Part shown: positions 39,601 to 49,000 of the stretch, piece by piece | Position numbering within the stretch: position 1 is the first letter of the stretch | Layout: each line of letters starts with the position of its first letter | Origin: Clostridium beijerinckii | Lineage (GTDB): Bacteria > Bacillota > Clostridia > Clostridiales > Clostridiaceae | DNA length: 64,000 nucleotides | NCBI RefSeq assembly: GCF_036699995.1 | Contig: NZ_CP144906.1 | Span: 12,501-76,500, forward strand | Reading direction: 5' to 3' | Translations under genes and position numbers: made by a program | The notes under the pieces: generated by a model | What the model was told of the DNA's origin: nothing | Databases searched by the model: none | The model's input: only the letters and a program-made list of their open reading frames with translations

Positions 39601-39872
39601 CTTTGATACCTAAGGTTGCTGAGGATGGACAGTTCAATCAAAAGACAGCAGATGCAGTTAAAACATTTCAACAGATATTTACATTACCACAAACTGGGGT
39701 TGTTGATTATGCAACATGGTATAGAATATCAGATATTTATGTTGGAGTATCAAGAATAGCAGAGCTTAGAGATTCTTCAAATTTAAGAAGCACACTTGGA
39801 ATGAATGAATTTATACCTCCGATTATACCAGGTTTAGATAATAAAAGAGGAATCCCTAAATTTTATTATTAG
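36687..39872 (+). CDS. Fused Csp subtilisin-like protease and SleC-like spore cortex-lytic enzyme
   Basis: 1061 residues. Residues 1-600 are a Csp-type S8 protease: an N-terminal prodomain, Asp133 (GFVDSGIDYTHP), His192 (GHGTHVAGIA), oxyanion Asn293 (AAGNEGD) and Ser499 (GTSMATPQVAG), so the triad is intact. Residues 619-1061 follow SleC end to end: a pro-region, VVLPQPIVPEYIIVH (764-778, where C. perfringens pro-SleC is cut), the SpoIID/LytB-like NVASSEIYSTW block, QYCDGKSVTCPQWLSQWG, and a PG-binding domain (about 947-1015). SleC degrades spore cortex after Csp cleavage. ATG 36687 follows AAGGTGTGG. A weak sigma-G-like pair lies at 36623-36650. No signal peptide is seen. Confidence 0.9.
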   Translation: MPELETQISSKVDASIGLLTNVPKAILDELGYKYQSQGNNVELTILYRDTQEQTKSFVESLGGTFQDLGFNFAVVNIPRDKLEQLSMSNSIQYIELPKNLYEQDQESNRASCILQLAPDFDVSGEGVLVGFVDSGIDYTHPAFMDSTGTSTRIEYIYDLSTGGNVYNKQMINEAIKSNNPFSVVPSIDNSGHGTHVAGIACAGGRINPMYRGVAPNSSIAMVKAARGTAILSSQIMQGIKFLIDKGKELNMPLVISISLSTNDGAHDGSSLLEQYIRTISNLERVSIVIAAGNEGDAGHHVGGQLVKTQRQIFNIASEERSIVMNFYKTILPNISVNIINPTSQGTGNINIQEGYIQGTIGSDRYDIYVSGPKPFELNSEIRIILSARSGFLVEGVWTLEINVTNEYLGAYSIWLPVLEGLNPATKFLEPNQYNTLGIPATVDNIIAVGSYNYRTNNLSSFSGRGAQDQNIVRPDLVAPGEDIAGPVPNGGYDNKTGTSMATPQVAGICALMMQWGIVKGNDPYLFGQRLKYYLLRGARRRRTDVTYPNPSWGYGEVCIFNSLRALQNDLNAILTRGNINSRDIQVTNSIPNKYNILRKNIKREVMENTSSGNTSTNIGRLKIQCFRGEDYIPIDGARITVRTPQGSENVNSIQLVTDSVGLTQIIELAAPPLEYSLNPNSNQVPYSLYDITVERDGFNPIVIRGCQVFPTQVAYQICNLTSNSGRGMMRQEVINIQPNTLNGNFPPKIPEDPEKQLPLPSSGVVLPQPIVPEYIIVHQGGPNDPSAPNYKVPFKDYIKNVASSEIYSTWNESAIRANIFCIVSFTLNRIYTEWYRGKGKNFDITSSTAYDHAFNYGRNIYDSISAIVDEIFSTYIRRVGAKQPLLTQYCDGKSVTCPQWLSQWGSQQLAQQGMVPYDILRNYYGNDIELTTAEKVSGSPQSYPGEPLTIGSSGPAVRTIQNQLNRIARNYPLIPKVAEDGQFNQKTADAVKTFQQIFTLPQTGVVDYATWYRISDIYVGVSRIAELRDSSNLRSTLGMNEFIPPIIPGLDNKRGIPKFYY

Positions 39873-40003
39873 AATTATATTAGAATGTTTTTTAGATTTA
39901 GAAGCAGTTCCCATTTTCTCTACCAGCTATATTATATAGCTGCGATTAGAATAGGAGCTGCTATAATTAATGGAATTATTAGAGGTTATATGTATGATAA
40001 AAT

Positions 40004-40960
40004 TTATTTTTCTATTCCTTCTAGATTAAATTCAGGAATGAAATCAGAGATGTTAGCACCTTCATCTTGTATAAATCCATTAACTACGCCAATATCTAAA
40101 GCATAATTGATTAGGCTGTCGTAGTGTTTTGGATTAAGTTTCTTATTTATTTCTGGATAATCGCAAGCATTAAACATAGGAATATATTGATTCATTAAGC
40201 TTATATAAATATCGGTTTTATATCTATTATATAGAATATCTATTATCTTTTTTGAATCAAAAAGGAGTCCAGGAAGCATTAGGTGTCTTACAATAACTCC
40301 TTTTAGTATATTTCCTTTTGAATCAAACTTGGGAGTGCCAACTTGTCTTAGCATTTCATCTATTATGTTAATAGTATTGGAAGCATAATCATTAACTTTA
40401 GAGTATTTTAGAGAATATTTATTATCAAAATATTTGAAGTCCGGCAAATAAACATCAATATATCCATCTAATAATTTTATAGTTTCAATAGAATCATAAC
40501 TATTGGTATTATAAAGAACTGGGATAGTTAAATTATTTTTTTTAGCTATTTTTAAGGCTTCAATTATCTGAGGAACATAATGGGTAGGAGTCACTAAGTT
40601 AATGTTGTTTGCACCTTTTTCCTGAAGTTCTAGAAAAATCTCGGAAAGTCTTTCAATAGATATTTCTGCACCAACAACTGATGTACTTTTATTAAAGTCA
40701 GAACAAGACGAATTAGCATTAATCCCCTGACTTATATTATAGTTTTGGCAAAATACGCATTTTAAATTACAGTGAGAAAAAAATACAGTACCTGAACCAT
40801 TTCCTTGTGAAATAGGTGGCTCTTCCCAAAGATGAAGGGAAGCCTTAGCCACTTTTATGTTATTGCTCGCTTTGCAATATCCTATTTCACCATTATTTCT
40901 ATTTACTTTACAATCTCTATTACACAAAGTACATTCATTTAATAAATCTAGATAATTCAT
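40004..40960 (-). CDS. Radical SAM protein of the PflX/PflA-like type
   Basis: 318 residues. The radical SAM cluster motif is CNLKCVFCQNY (CxxxCxxC), preceded by a cysteine-rich N-terminus (CTLCNRDC...GYCKAS) that may hold a further metal or cluster. The family (COG1313) resembles pyruvate formate-lyase activases but its substrate is not established. AAAGGAT lies nine bases before the ATG. Glycyl-radical enzymes are not encoded nearby. It is a single gene convergent with the Csp-SleC gene; the 130-base gap between them shows no strong terminator. Confidence 0.88.
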   Translation of the reverse strand: MNYLDLLNECTLCNRDCKVNRNNGEIGYCKASNNIKVAKASLHLWEEPPISQGNGSGTVFFSHCNLKCVFCQNYNISQGINANSSCSDFNKSTSVVGAEISIERLSEIFLELQEKGANNINLVTPTHYVPQIIEALKIAKKNNLTIPVLYNTNSYDSIETIKLLDGYIDVYLPDFKYFDNKYSLKYSKVNDYASNTINIIDEMLRQVGTPKFDSKGNILKGVIVRHLMLPGLLFDSKKIIDILYNRYKTDIYISLMNQYIPMFNACDYPEINKKLNPKHYDSLINYALDIGVVNGFIQDEGANISDFIPEFNLEGIEK

Positions 40961-41017
40961 TTATATCAAATCCTTTAAGAATAATTATTAATATATTTTA
41001 TAAAAAGTATATCATAA

Positions 41018-42094
41018 TTATTTGATTTGAGCTGTGTTAGAAAAATCTTTTTTGTGCTTAAAAAAGAATAATATACATTGGAATATAAAAATCAAACTTA
41101 ATAGACCAAATATAGGATATAGTTTAGTTATAAGAGTTCCAAATCCAAATTGGGAGATTAAAAGAGCAAGACTTATTACGATAAAGATGGCTTTTTTAAA
41201 TTTTATATTAAATGTTTGCTCTAGGGTTTTGCTTATGGAATATATGTCAGAAACTTCGGTAGAAAACATCTCCAACCAGATTATCACGAGTAACAATGCT
41301 TGAATTAAGTTACCAAATCTATTAGCGACAAAAAGTAAAGGAATCTCATATTTATATATATAAGGTTGATTAATTGTTAATAATAAATTTATCATTAAAC
41401 AAAGTATAGTTAGTCCAATTGCGCCGGTTACTATTCCAGCAATCATTATTTTACTTTTCTTCATTTGGGTGCTAAGTGGTACTAGGACTCCTGAGGCTGA
41501 AAGTGTATTATATCCAGCATAAAGTACTGTGGAAATAAGGATTCCAGTTTTTTGTTTTGGAAAGCTAGCGATATTGTCTAACGAAACTGTATTTCTACAA
41601 AATGCAAAATATAAAACTGTAATCAAAGTAAGAGTACAAATTAAACCTGGAACAATAAAGGAATTAACTTCAATTAATCCTTCAGTATCTCTAAGTAGAA
41701 AAAATATGGCTATTACAATCATTATTAGTGAGCCGATTATCTTTGGTATTCCAAAAAACTGATGTATCAAAGCACCACTTCCAGCAAGTATTATAGATGC
41801 GCTGGAAATAAGAAAGAGAGTTGTTATAAAACCAGTGATCTTACCAAATATATTAGGGCTTATTATATTCATAACATCACTATAAGAGCTAAGATTATAA
41901 TTAATACTTATTCTAGAAATTATAGAACTTATTAAGATATAGAAAATACCACAACCTATAATTCCTATGAAACTAGATATACCGTATTGAGTAAAAAATT
42001 CTGTGATTTCTTTTCCAGAAGCAAGACCAGCACCAACTATTGTTCCGATGAACACAGTGGCAACTTGAAATACTTTTACCATTTCCTTTTTCAA
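41018..42094 (-). CDS. YkvI-like integral membrane protein (APC superfamily)
   Basis: 358 residues with about ten hydrophobic segments. The N-terminus VATVFIGTIVGAGLASGKEI is typical of YkvI proteins and of amino-acid transporters of the APC fold, where the unwound first helix holds the GxGxxxGKE motif. Transport function is likely but the substrate is unknown. The start is TTG 42094 with AAGGGGG seven bases upstream. It lies 57 bases upstream of the radical SAM gene on the same strand and may share its transcript. Confidence 0.82.
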   Translation of the reverse strand: MKKEMVKVFQVATVFIGTIVGAGLASGKEITEFFTQYGISSFIGIIGCGIFYILISSIISRISINYNLSSYSDVMNIISPNIFGKITGFITTLFLISSASIILAGSGALIHQFFGIPKIIGSLIMIVIAIFFLLRDTEGLIEVNSFIVPGLICTLTLITVLYFAFCRNTVSLDNIASFPKQKTGILISTVLYAGYNTLSASGVLVPLSTQMKKSKIMIAGIVTGAIGLTILCLMINLLLTINQPYIYKYEIPLLFVANRFGNLIQALLLVIIWLEMFSTEVSDIYSISKTLEQTFNIKFKKAIFIVISLALLISQFGFGTLITKLYPIFGLLSLIFIFQCILFFFKHKKDFSNTAQIK

Positions 42095-42212
42095 TATTTA
42101 TCCCCCTTAAAGAATGTTCCTTTTATTAAATATATAAGGTTTACTTTTAATTTATTCTTTAAATGTTACAATATTTAAAGAAGGTATATTAGACACATAA
42201 AGAGGAGGAAAT

Positions 42213-43142
42213 ATGAACAGTTTTTGGGATGGAAAAAGATATCATAGTTTAAACTATTTTTTAAGAAATAAATTTGGTGAAAAAGTATTTAAAATATCTT
42301 TGGATGGAGGATTTTCTTGTCCGAATAGAGATGGAAAGATAAGTAATGGGGGCTGTCTTTTTTGTAGTGAGAGAGGTTCAGGAGATTATGCTGGTGACAG
42401 AGAATTGTCTATTTCAAAGCAATTTCATGATATAAAGGATATGATGTCACAAAAGTGGAAAAGTGGTAAGTATATAGCTTATTTTCAGGCTTACACAAAC
42501 ACGTATGCACCTATTGATGAGTTGAAAAGAAAATATGAAGAGGCATTAAATCAGGAGGGGGTTGTAGCTATCGCAATAGCCACAAGACCTGATTGCTTAG
42601 ATGATGATGTATTAGAATTATTGGAGAATATAAACAATAAGATTTACCTTTGGATAGAGCTTGGACTTCAAACCAGCAATGATGAGACTGCTAAAAGAAT
42701 TAATAGAGGATATAAATTAGATGTATTTGAAAATGCAATGAGAAAATTAAAAGAGAGAAATATTGATGTAGTAGTTCATGACATCTTAGGATTACCGGGT
42801 GAAACTAAAGAGGATATGTTAGAAACAATAAATTATATAGCTCATTCAGGGGCTAAAGGAATCAAACTACATTTACTACATTTAATGAAGCAAACGCCTA
42901 TGGTAAAGTTATACGAGGCAGGAGATCTTAAGTTCCTATCGCAAGATGATTATATAGATCTTGTGACTCATGGAATAACACTACTTCCAAAGGACATGGT
43001 AGTTCACAGGTTAACAGGCGATGCACCGAGAGATCTTTTGATCGGACCAATGTGGAGTTTAAAAAAATGGGAAGTTTTAAATTCAATAGATAAGACGTTA
43101 GAAGATAACAACTTATGGCAAGGAAAAAATTTCAGGGAGTAA
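42213..43142 (+). CDS. TIGR01212 family radical SAM protein (YtqA-like)
   Basis: 309 residues. The cluster motif is CLFCSERGSGDYAG with an additional upstream Cys (SCPNRDGKISNGGC), and FQAYTNTYAP, IATRPDCL, WIELGLQTSND and VVHDILGLPGET are family blocks shared with YtqA and the Elp3-like group. The role is not established; tRNA or sulfur chemistry is often guessed. GAGGAGG precedes the ATG. The ComB-like gene follows about 40 bases downstream. Confidence 0.9.
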   Translation: MNSFWDGKRYHSLNYFLRNKFGEKVFKISLDGGFSCPNRDGKISNGGCLFCSERGSGDYAGDRELSISKQFHDIKDMMSQKWKSGKYIAYFQAYTNTYAPIDELKRKYEEALNQEGVVAIAIATRPDCLDDDVLELLENINNKIYLWIELGLQTSNDETAKRINRGYKLDVFENAMRKLKERNIDVVVHDILGLPGETKEDMLETINYIAHSGAKGIKLHLLHLMKQTPMVKLYEAGDLKFLSQDDYIDLVTHGITLLPKDMVVHRLTGDAPRDLLIGPMWSLKKWEVLNSIDKTLEDNNLWQGKNFRE

Positions 43143-43182
43143 CTATATATTAATTCTAATGATTAGGAATGGAGTAAGTAAA

Positions 43183-43899
43183 ATGAAAATAGATATTATA
43201 ATCTCAGCAGATGATATAGTTGAAAGCAGAGTAAGGAATAAGATTGCAGTTATAATCGATATATTTAGAGCTACATCTGTAATTATAACAGCACTAGATA
43301 ATAGAGCAAGAGAAGTTATTCCTTATTTGACTATTGAGGAAACACTGGAATATGCAAAGAAACTTAGTAGAGATAATTACATTTTAGGAGGAGAGAGAAA
43401 AGCTGTTAAAATTGAAGGTTTTGATCTATCAAATTCGCCATTAGAATATATAAAAGAAAAAGTTGAAGGTAAAACAGTGCTTATGACTACAACAAATGGA
43501 ACAAGAGCTTTAACAAAGTCAACGGAGGCCAAAAGAGTTTTTATAGGGGCCATGATAAATGGAGAATCAGTGGCGAAAAAATTGATTAATATAAATGATG
43601 ATGTGGTTATTATTAATGCAGGAACAAATGGAAACTTCTCAATGGATGATTTTATTTGTAGTGGATATATAATTAATCAAATGCTAGATGTTAATAGAAA
43701 TATAGAATTAACAGATATAGCAAAGACAGCCTCTATGATATATAAAGAAAATATAAATATTTTGAGTTATGTACGAGAAGCATCTCACTATTCAGTAATG
43801 AAATCCTTAGGATTAAATAATGATATTGAATATTGCATAAAAAAAAGCATCATAGATATAGTTCCAGAATATAAGGACGGAAAAATAACTTGTGAATGA
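43183..43899 (+). CDS. comB: ComB-like 2-phosphosulfolactate phosphatase family protein
   Basis: About 238 residues. Motifs VIIDIFRATSVIITAL, LGGERKAVKIEGFDLSNSP and LMTTTNGTRAL are those of the ComB family, Mg-dependent phosphatases in coenzyme M synthesis. No comA, comC or other coenzyme M gene is present, and clostridia are not known to make coenzyme M, so the actual substrate may differ. GGAATGGAG precedes ATG 43183, favoured over the frame start 43159. Confidence 0.82.
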   Translation: MKIDIIISADDIVESRVRNKIAVIIDIFRATSVIITALDNRAREVIPYLTIEETLEYAKKLSRDNYILGGERKAVKIEGFDLSNSPLEYIKEKVEGKTVLMTTTNGTRALTKSTEAKRVFIGAMINGESVAKKLININDDVVIINAGTNGNFSMDDFICSGYIINQMLDVNRNIELTDIAKTASMIYKENINILSYVREASHYSVMKSLGLNNDIEYCIKKSIIDIVPEYKDGKITCE

Positions 43900-43926
43900 A
43901 AAACTTTTAAGATTATGACTAAAAGT

Positions 43927-43975
43927 AAAACACATACATGATTTATTTAATCTGTATGTGTTTTGCTTTTCGAAT
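43927..43975. terminator. Terminator after the ComB-like gene
   Basis: AAAACACATACA (43927-43938) and TGTATGTGTTTT (43953-43964), a perfect 12-base-pair stem with T-rich flanks on both strands. It serves the converging comB and BFD-like genes. Confidence 0.83.
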
Positions 43976-43999
43976 TTACTATGAGTAAAAGTTTTATGA

Positions 44000-44218
44000 T
44001 TATATGTTTTCTCTTGATTGCTTTAGTAAATCATTTATTCGCGGAGAACAATTTCTACCTCCGCATGAACCACTGCCTGCACCAGTAGCCTTTTGGACCT
44101 CTTTTATAGTTGAAGCACCATTTTTAATAGCTTCCTTAATTTTTGATCTAGGTATTGCCTTACAAGTGCAAGTTTTTGTTAATTTATCTAAAATTGCTTC
44201 ATTCAAATTATTTTCCAT
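44000..44218 (-). CDS. BFD-like [2Fe-2S]-binding protein
   Basis: 72 residues. Cysteines CTC near the N-terminus and SCGGRNC near the C-terminus match the BFD-like [2Fe-2S] fold with four ligands; AIPRSKIKEAIKNGASTIKEV is the linking helical region. AGGAGATACT lies before ATG 44218; the seven extra codons to 44239 contain that site. BFD-like proteins carry electrons or mobilise iron; no bacterioferritin is nearby. It resembles the C-terminal domain of the oxidoreductase at 3004. Confidence 0.87.
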   Translation of the reverse strand: MENNLNEAILDKLTKTCTCKAIPRSKIKEAIKNGASTIKEVQKATGAGSGSCGGRNCSPRINDLLKQSRENI

Positions 44219-44361
44219 AATAGTATCTCCTAAAAACATTTTTTAAGTTAATTGAAAAACTAACTTTATCTTAATTATACATTTTATAATCTAAAATAAA
44301 AGTATAGTTAATTAATATTATAACAATAATTATAAAAAAATATCCTATATTAAATAATAAT

Positions 44362-44601
44362 TTTTATTATTATTTTAATATTGTAGATAATGGAATAGGA
44401 ATTAAGAAGGAAGAAGAAAAGCGAATATTTAATAGATTTTATCGAAGCGATATATTTAGAGGACAAAATATTAACGGAATGGGAATCGGTCTTAGTTTAT
44501 TGAAATCTATCTCAAAGAATTTTGGGATTAAGTTAAAAGTGAATTCAGAATATGGCGTTGGATCTGAATTTATATTATTGATTCCTAAAATAATTAAATA
44601 A
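44362..44601 (+). pseudogene. Remnant of a sensor histidine kinase (ATPase domain only)
   Basis: No start codon or upstream domains remain, but the reading frame ending at TAA 44599 translates to the last 80 residues of a histidine kinase ATPase domain: G1 box VDNGIGIKK, F-box RIFNRFYRSD, G2 box GMGIGLSLLKSI and the closing GVGSEFILLIPK. The frame is blocked by a TAG about 50 bases upstream and there is no H-box. AT-rich DNA has replaced the 5' part, so it is a decaying fragment, not a small gene. Confidence 0.85.
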
Positions 44602-44667
44602 GAGAATCCTAGGAAACGTTACCTTATTTGCTAAAGGGTCTATATAGTTATTTTATTTAAAATGTAA

Positions 44668-44706
44668 AGCTATCTAAATCATTAAGAATACTAGATTTAG
44701 ATAGCT
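44668..44706. repeat. Perfect inverted repeat after the kinase remnant
   Basis: AGCTATCTAAATC (44668-44680) and GATTTAGATAGCT (44694-44706), 13 base pairs, then ATGTTTTAT. It may be the terminator of the lost kinase and of the converging DUF2085 gene. Confidence 0.65.
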
Positions 44707-44753
44707 ATGTTTTATATTAGTATTATTATAACTGTAGTAAGAAACCAGTACAG

Positions 44754-45119
44754 TTATATATGAATAAAATTATAAAACCAATGTCCAGATTGAAGACCTA
44801 AAACTATTGCCAACCTAAATAAACATATAGTTGATATGCCTGCTAAGATTCCGGTGATTAATCTCCTTGTATTAGTACTCTTAAAGTACATGAGATATTG
44901 ACCAAACCCATCAATTAAAAGTGGTAGCATCAGTAATAATTCTATAATTATATGAATATTTTTAGATAATATTACGTATGTGAGTCCGAGAATATATCCC
45001 AGTAATATTCCCGTGCATCTTGCACATAATGGAAATTGATGACCTCTAAAAAAGAACGATCTCTCAGGTAATTGATGGCAGAAAAACATATAGTTTAAGA
45101 CTTTTTTACAATTAAGCAT
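44754..45119 (-). CDS. DUF2085 membrane protein
   Basis: 121 residues with three to four hydrophobic segments. The diagnostic cysteine block reads FFCHQLPERSFFFRGHQFPLCARCTGILLGY, split here as CHQLPERSFFFRG and CARCTG, likely metal-binding at the membrane. Function is unknown. The start lies five bases after the stop of the zinc-ribbon gene and has no strong ribosome binding site of its own, so it is probably translated by coupling. Confidence 0.82.
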   Translation of the reverse strand: MLNCKKVLNYMFFCHQLPERSFFFRGHQFPLCARCTGILLGYILGLTYVILSKNIHIIIELLLMLPLLIDGFGQYLMYFKSTNTRRLITGILAGISTICLFRLAIVLGLQSGHWFYNFIHI

Positions 45120-45124
45120 TTAAC

Positions 45125-45427
45125 TTAGTATGATGATAAGCTTCCTAGCATTCCGAGTACAAAAGCTAGAACGTAAAAAATTATCCAGATAATTATTCCA
45201 CCAATCATCCATTTACATACTAAGCTGGCACTTTGAGGCTTTTCATCTTTCCATAAGAAGTATAATATTATTCCTACTACTGGAAAGCAACAAGACGCAA
45301 TTCCGGCTAAATGAGATGGATTGTCCAAAGTACCTTTAGAAGACATATTATTACCAGTAGCAACACCACAATGTATACATACGGCAGCGTTATCATCTAT
45401 TTGTTGTCCGCAATTCTTACAAAACAT
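45125..45427 (-). CDS. Zinc-ribbon membrane protein
   Basis: 100 residues. An N-terminal zinc ribbon (FCKNCGQQIDDNAAVCIHCG, two CxxC pairs) is followed by two membrane segments (GIASCCFPVVGIILYFLW and WMIGGIIIWIIFYVLAF). Such small proteins are common in Firmicutes and of unknown function. AAAGGGGG precedes the ATG. It is the first gene of a two-gene unit with the DUF2085 protein; both are cysteine-rich membrane proteins. Confidence 0.82.
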   Translation of the reverse strand: MFCKNCGQQIDDNAAVCIHCGVATGNNMSSKGTLDNPSHLAGIASCCFPVVGIILYFLWKDEKPQSASLVCKWMIGGIIIWIIFYVLAFVLGMLGSLSSY

Positions 45428-45641
45428 ATATTTCCCCCTTTAAGAAGATACTATTTATAGTATTGTTAATAATACAACTTATGAGTAAATATGTAGTTAT
45501 ATTCATGATAATATTTAATTTTATATCTTAGTTAAGCTATAAAATTGTTAATATGATATCGCACTAACTTTATAAAATTAGGATTGAATTATTTTATAAC
45601 ATTAATTAGTAATAAAGATACAATTAGTGTTTGATCATGAA

Positions 45642-45670
45642 TTGACATTTAAAAATCATTAATATATAAT
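45642..45670 (+). promoter_or_regulatory. Promoter of the ileS leader
   Basis: TTGACA (45642-45647), a 17-base spacer and TATAAT (45665-45670): a perfect consensus. The transcript would begin near 45677. Confidence 0.88.
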
Positions 45671-45681
45671 TATTACAATAA

Positions 45682-45942
45682 AAGACGATGATTAGGAAAA
45701 GTATCTTAGATATTATTTTTAGAGAGTAGCTGGCTGGTGTAAAGCTATAATAAATCTTAGAGAAAATCACCTAGGAGTTGGAGGCTGAAAGGCGTAATGC
45801 CGAATAAGTTATCACGTAAGAGCCTGCGTTAAAGGATAGAGTATGTATGTACTTGAAATAAAACATTTAATTTTGCGTTTAGATGTTTTAACCTTAGGTG
45901 GTTTGCGAATTCAACTTCGTCCTTTAGGATGGAGTTTTTTTA
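45682..45942 (+). promoter_or_regulatory. T-box riboswitch of ileS, isoleucine specific
   Basis: Stem I shows the AGAGAG and GGCTGGTGTAAAGC elements. The specifier loop reads GAAAATCA, with the isoleucine codon ATC at 45766-45768 preceded by the conserved GAA and followed by a purine. The T-box sequence TTAGGTGGTTTGCG (45894-45907) carries TGGT to pair with uncharged tRNA NCCA. A terminator (45913-45936, 10 base pairs, then seven T) follows. Uncharged tRNA-Ile would stabilise the antiterminator and switch ileS on. A short frame at 45843 inside it is not a gene. Confidence 0.93.
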
Positions 45943-46020
45943 TGTTTAAAAAAGTATGCAAAAAGGAAACAATTCTTAAAGAGAATAATATAGTTTACTT
46001 AGCTGAAAGGGGAATTTTTA

Positions 46021-49000
46021 ATGTACAATAAGGTAGATTCATCAAAAGGTACCGTCAAAATTGAAAAAGATATAGCAAAGCTTTGGACAGAGAAAGATAT
46101 AATAAAGAAGAGCTTTGACTCAAATTCAGATGGAGAATATTTTACTTTTTATGACGGTCCACCAACAGCAAATGGAAAGCCACATGTTGGTCATATTTTG
46201 ACAAGAGTTATGAAGGATATAATTCCAAGATATAAAGTAATGAAAGGGTATAAGGTTCTTAGAAAAGCTGGATGGGATACTCATGGACTTCCAGTAGAGT
46301 TAGAAATAGAAAAGAAACTTGGAATCTCAGGAAAAGAACAAATAGAAGACTTTGGTGTAGAAAAGTTTGTTCATGAATGTAAAGATAGTGTATTCTCATA
46401 TGTTAGCTTATGGAAGGAAATGTCTGAACAAATTGGATTCTGGGTTGATATGGATGATCCATATGTAACGTACCATGATAATTATATTGAGTCTGAATGG
46501 TGGGCTTTAAAGCAAATGTGGAATAAGGGCTTATTGTATAAGGGCCACAAAGTAATGCCTTACTGTCCAAGGTGTGGAACAGCGCTTTCATCCCATGAAG
46601 TTGCTCAAGGATATAAGGATGTTAAAGATTTAACTGCAACTGTAAAGTTTAAAGTTAAAGGTGAAGAAAATAAATATATATTAGCATGGACAACAACTCC
46701 ATGGACATTACCATCTAACTTAGCATTATGTATAAATAAATCTTATACATATGCAGAAGTAAAGGTAGGAGAAGAAATTTATATTTTAGCTAAGGATTTA
46801 GTAGGTAAGGTTTTAGGAGATACTGAATATGAAATAGTTAAAGAATTTAAAGGTGAAGAATTGCTAGGTACTGAATACGAACAATTATTACCTTTTGCAA
46901 AAGTTGAAGGAAAAGCTTTCGTAGTAATTCATGGAGATTATGTAACATTATCAGACGGTACAGGAATAGTACACATTGCACCAGCTTATGGTGAAGATGA
47001 TAGTCTTGTTTCAAAGAAAAATGGAATTGCATTTATAAATTTAGTAGATACAAATGGTAATTTTGTTGAAGAAGTTACTCCATGGGCAGGAAAGTTTGTT
47101 AAGAAGTGTGATGAAAGTATTGTTAAATATTTAGAAGAACGTAATCAATTATTTACAGCACAAAAGCACACTCACTCATATCCACATTGCTGGAGATGTG
47201 ATACGCCGCTTCTATACTATCCAAAAGATAGTTGGTTTGTTGCGATGACTAAAATGAGAGATAAATTACTTGAAAATAATAATAAAATAAATTGGTATCC
47301 TGATAACACTAGAACAGGAAGAATGGGTAAGTTCCTTGAAAATGTTATTGACTGGGGTATTTCAAGAGACAGATATTGGGGAACACCACTTCCAATATGG
47401 CAATGTGAATGTGGCCATCAAGAGTGTATTGGTAGCAGAGAAGAACTAGAAGAAAAAGCAACTACAGACTGTAAGGGGATTGAATTACATAAACCTTACG
47501 TAGATGGAATAAAGTTAAAATGTCCACATTGCGGTAAGGAAATGAAGAGAACACATGAAGTTATAGACTGCTGGTTTGACTCAGGATCAATGCCTTTTGC
47601 ACAATGGCACTATCCATTTGAAAACAAGGAAACTTTTGAAAAGAACTTCCCAGCACAATTTATTTCAGAAGCAGTTGACCAAACAAGAGGTTGGTTCTAT
47701 ACATTACTTGCGATTTCAACATGTTTATTTGATACAAATTCATTTGAAAATTGTATAGTATTAGGTCACGTTTTAGATAAAAAAGGACTTAAGATGTCTA
47801 AGCATAAAGGAAATGTTGTAGATCCTTTTGAAGTACTAAATAGTCAAGGGGCAGATGCTACAAGATGGCATTTCTATACTGCAAGTGCACCATGGCTTCC
47901 AACAAGATTCTCTATAGATGATGTTGCAGAAGCTCAAAGAAAGTTCTTAGGAACATTATGGAATGTTTATTCTTTCTATGTTTTATATGCTGAAATAGAT
48001 AAATTTGATCCAACTAAGTACTCTGATTTTGTTTCAGATAATATAATGGATAAATGGATTATATCTAAATTAAACACATTAATCGAAACAGTTGATGATG
48101 GATTAAATACTTATAAAATTACTCAAGCAGCATTAGCTATTGAAGATTTTACTGATGAATTATCAAACTGGTATGTAAGAAGAAACAGATCAAGATATTG
48201 GTCACAAGAGTTAACAAACGATAAGATAGGAGCTTATGTAACTTTATATAAAGTTCTAACAAATTTAGTTAAGGTGGCATCACCATTTGTACCGTTTATG
48301 ACTGAAGAAATCTATCAAAATTTAGTTGTGAATCTTGATAAAAATGCGCCAGAAAGTATTCATCTATGCACTTGGCCAGAAGTTGATAAATCTGCAATAA
48401 ATAAAGAACTAGAAAAAGAAATGGATTTAGCATATACACTTGTTAAGCTTGGAAGAAGTGCTAGAAACGCTGCAAATGTTAAGAATAGACAGCCACTTTC
48501 TGAATTACTTATATCAACAAAATCTCTTCCAGATTATTACGGAGATATTGTAAAGGAAGAATTAAATATCAAAAAGGTTGAGCTTGGAGCAGACCTTTCA
48601 AAATATGTTAACTTTGAAATAAAACCTAATCTACCTGTTATAGGTAAGTTATATGGAAAATTAATTCCTCAAATCAGAAAGGCAATTTCTGAAAAGAACC
48701 AAATGGAATTGGCTCAAAAGATTCAAAATGGTGGAAGTGAAACTATAACTGTTAATGATACAGAAATAGTTCTTACAAATGAAAATCTTTTAGTTACAAT
48801 GCAAGGTTTAGAAGGTTATGCATTCGCAGGAGAAGGTGAACTTGGAGTTGTTTTAGATACAACTGTGACACCAGAACTTCAAGAAGAAGGGCATGTAAGA
48901 GAAATTATTTCAAAGATTCAAAATATGAGAAAAGATAAAGGATTTGAAGTTGCTGATAGAATAAATCTTTATGTATCAAATAACGATATGTTAATTGATG

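Noticed and set aside
39885..40106. 73-codon frame after the Csp-SleC gene
   Set aside because: No ribosome binding site, and its second half is antisense to the end of the radical SAM gene.
45843..46031. 62-codon frame upstream of ileS
   Set aside because: It covers the T-box antiterminator and terminator, ends within ileS and has no ribosome binding site.
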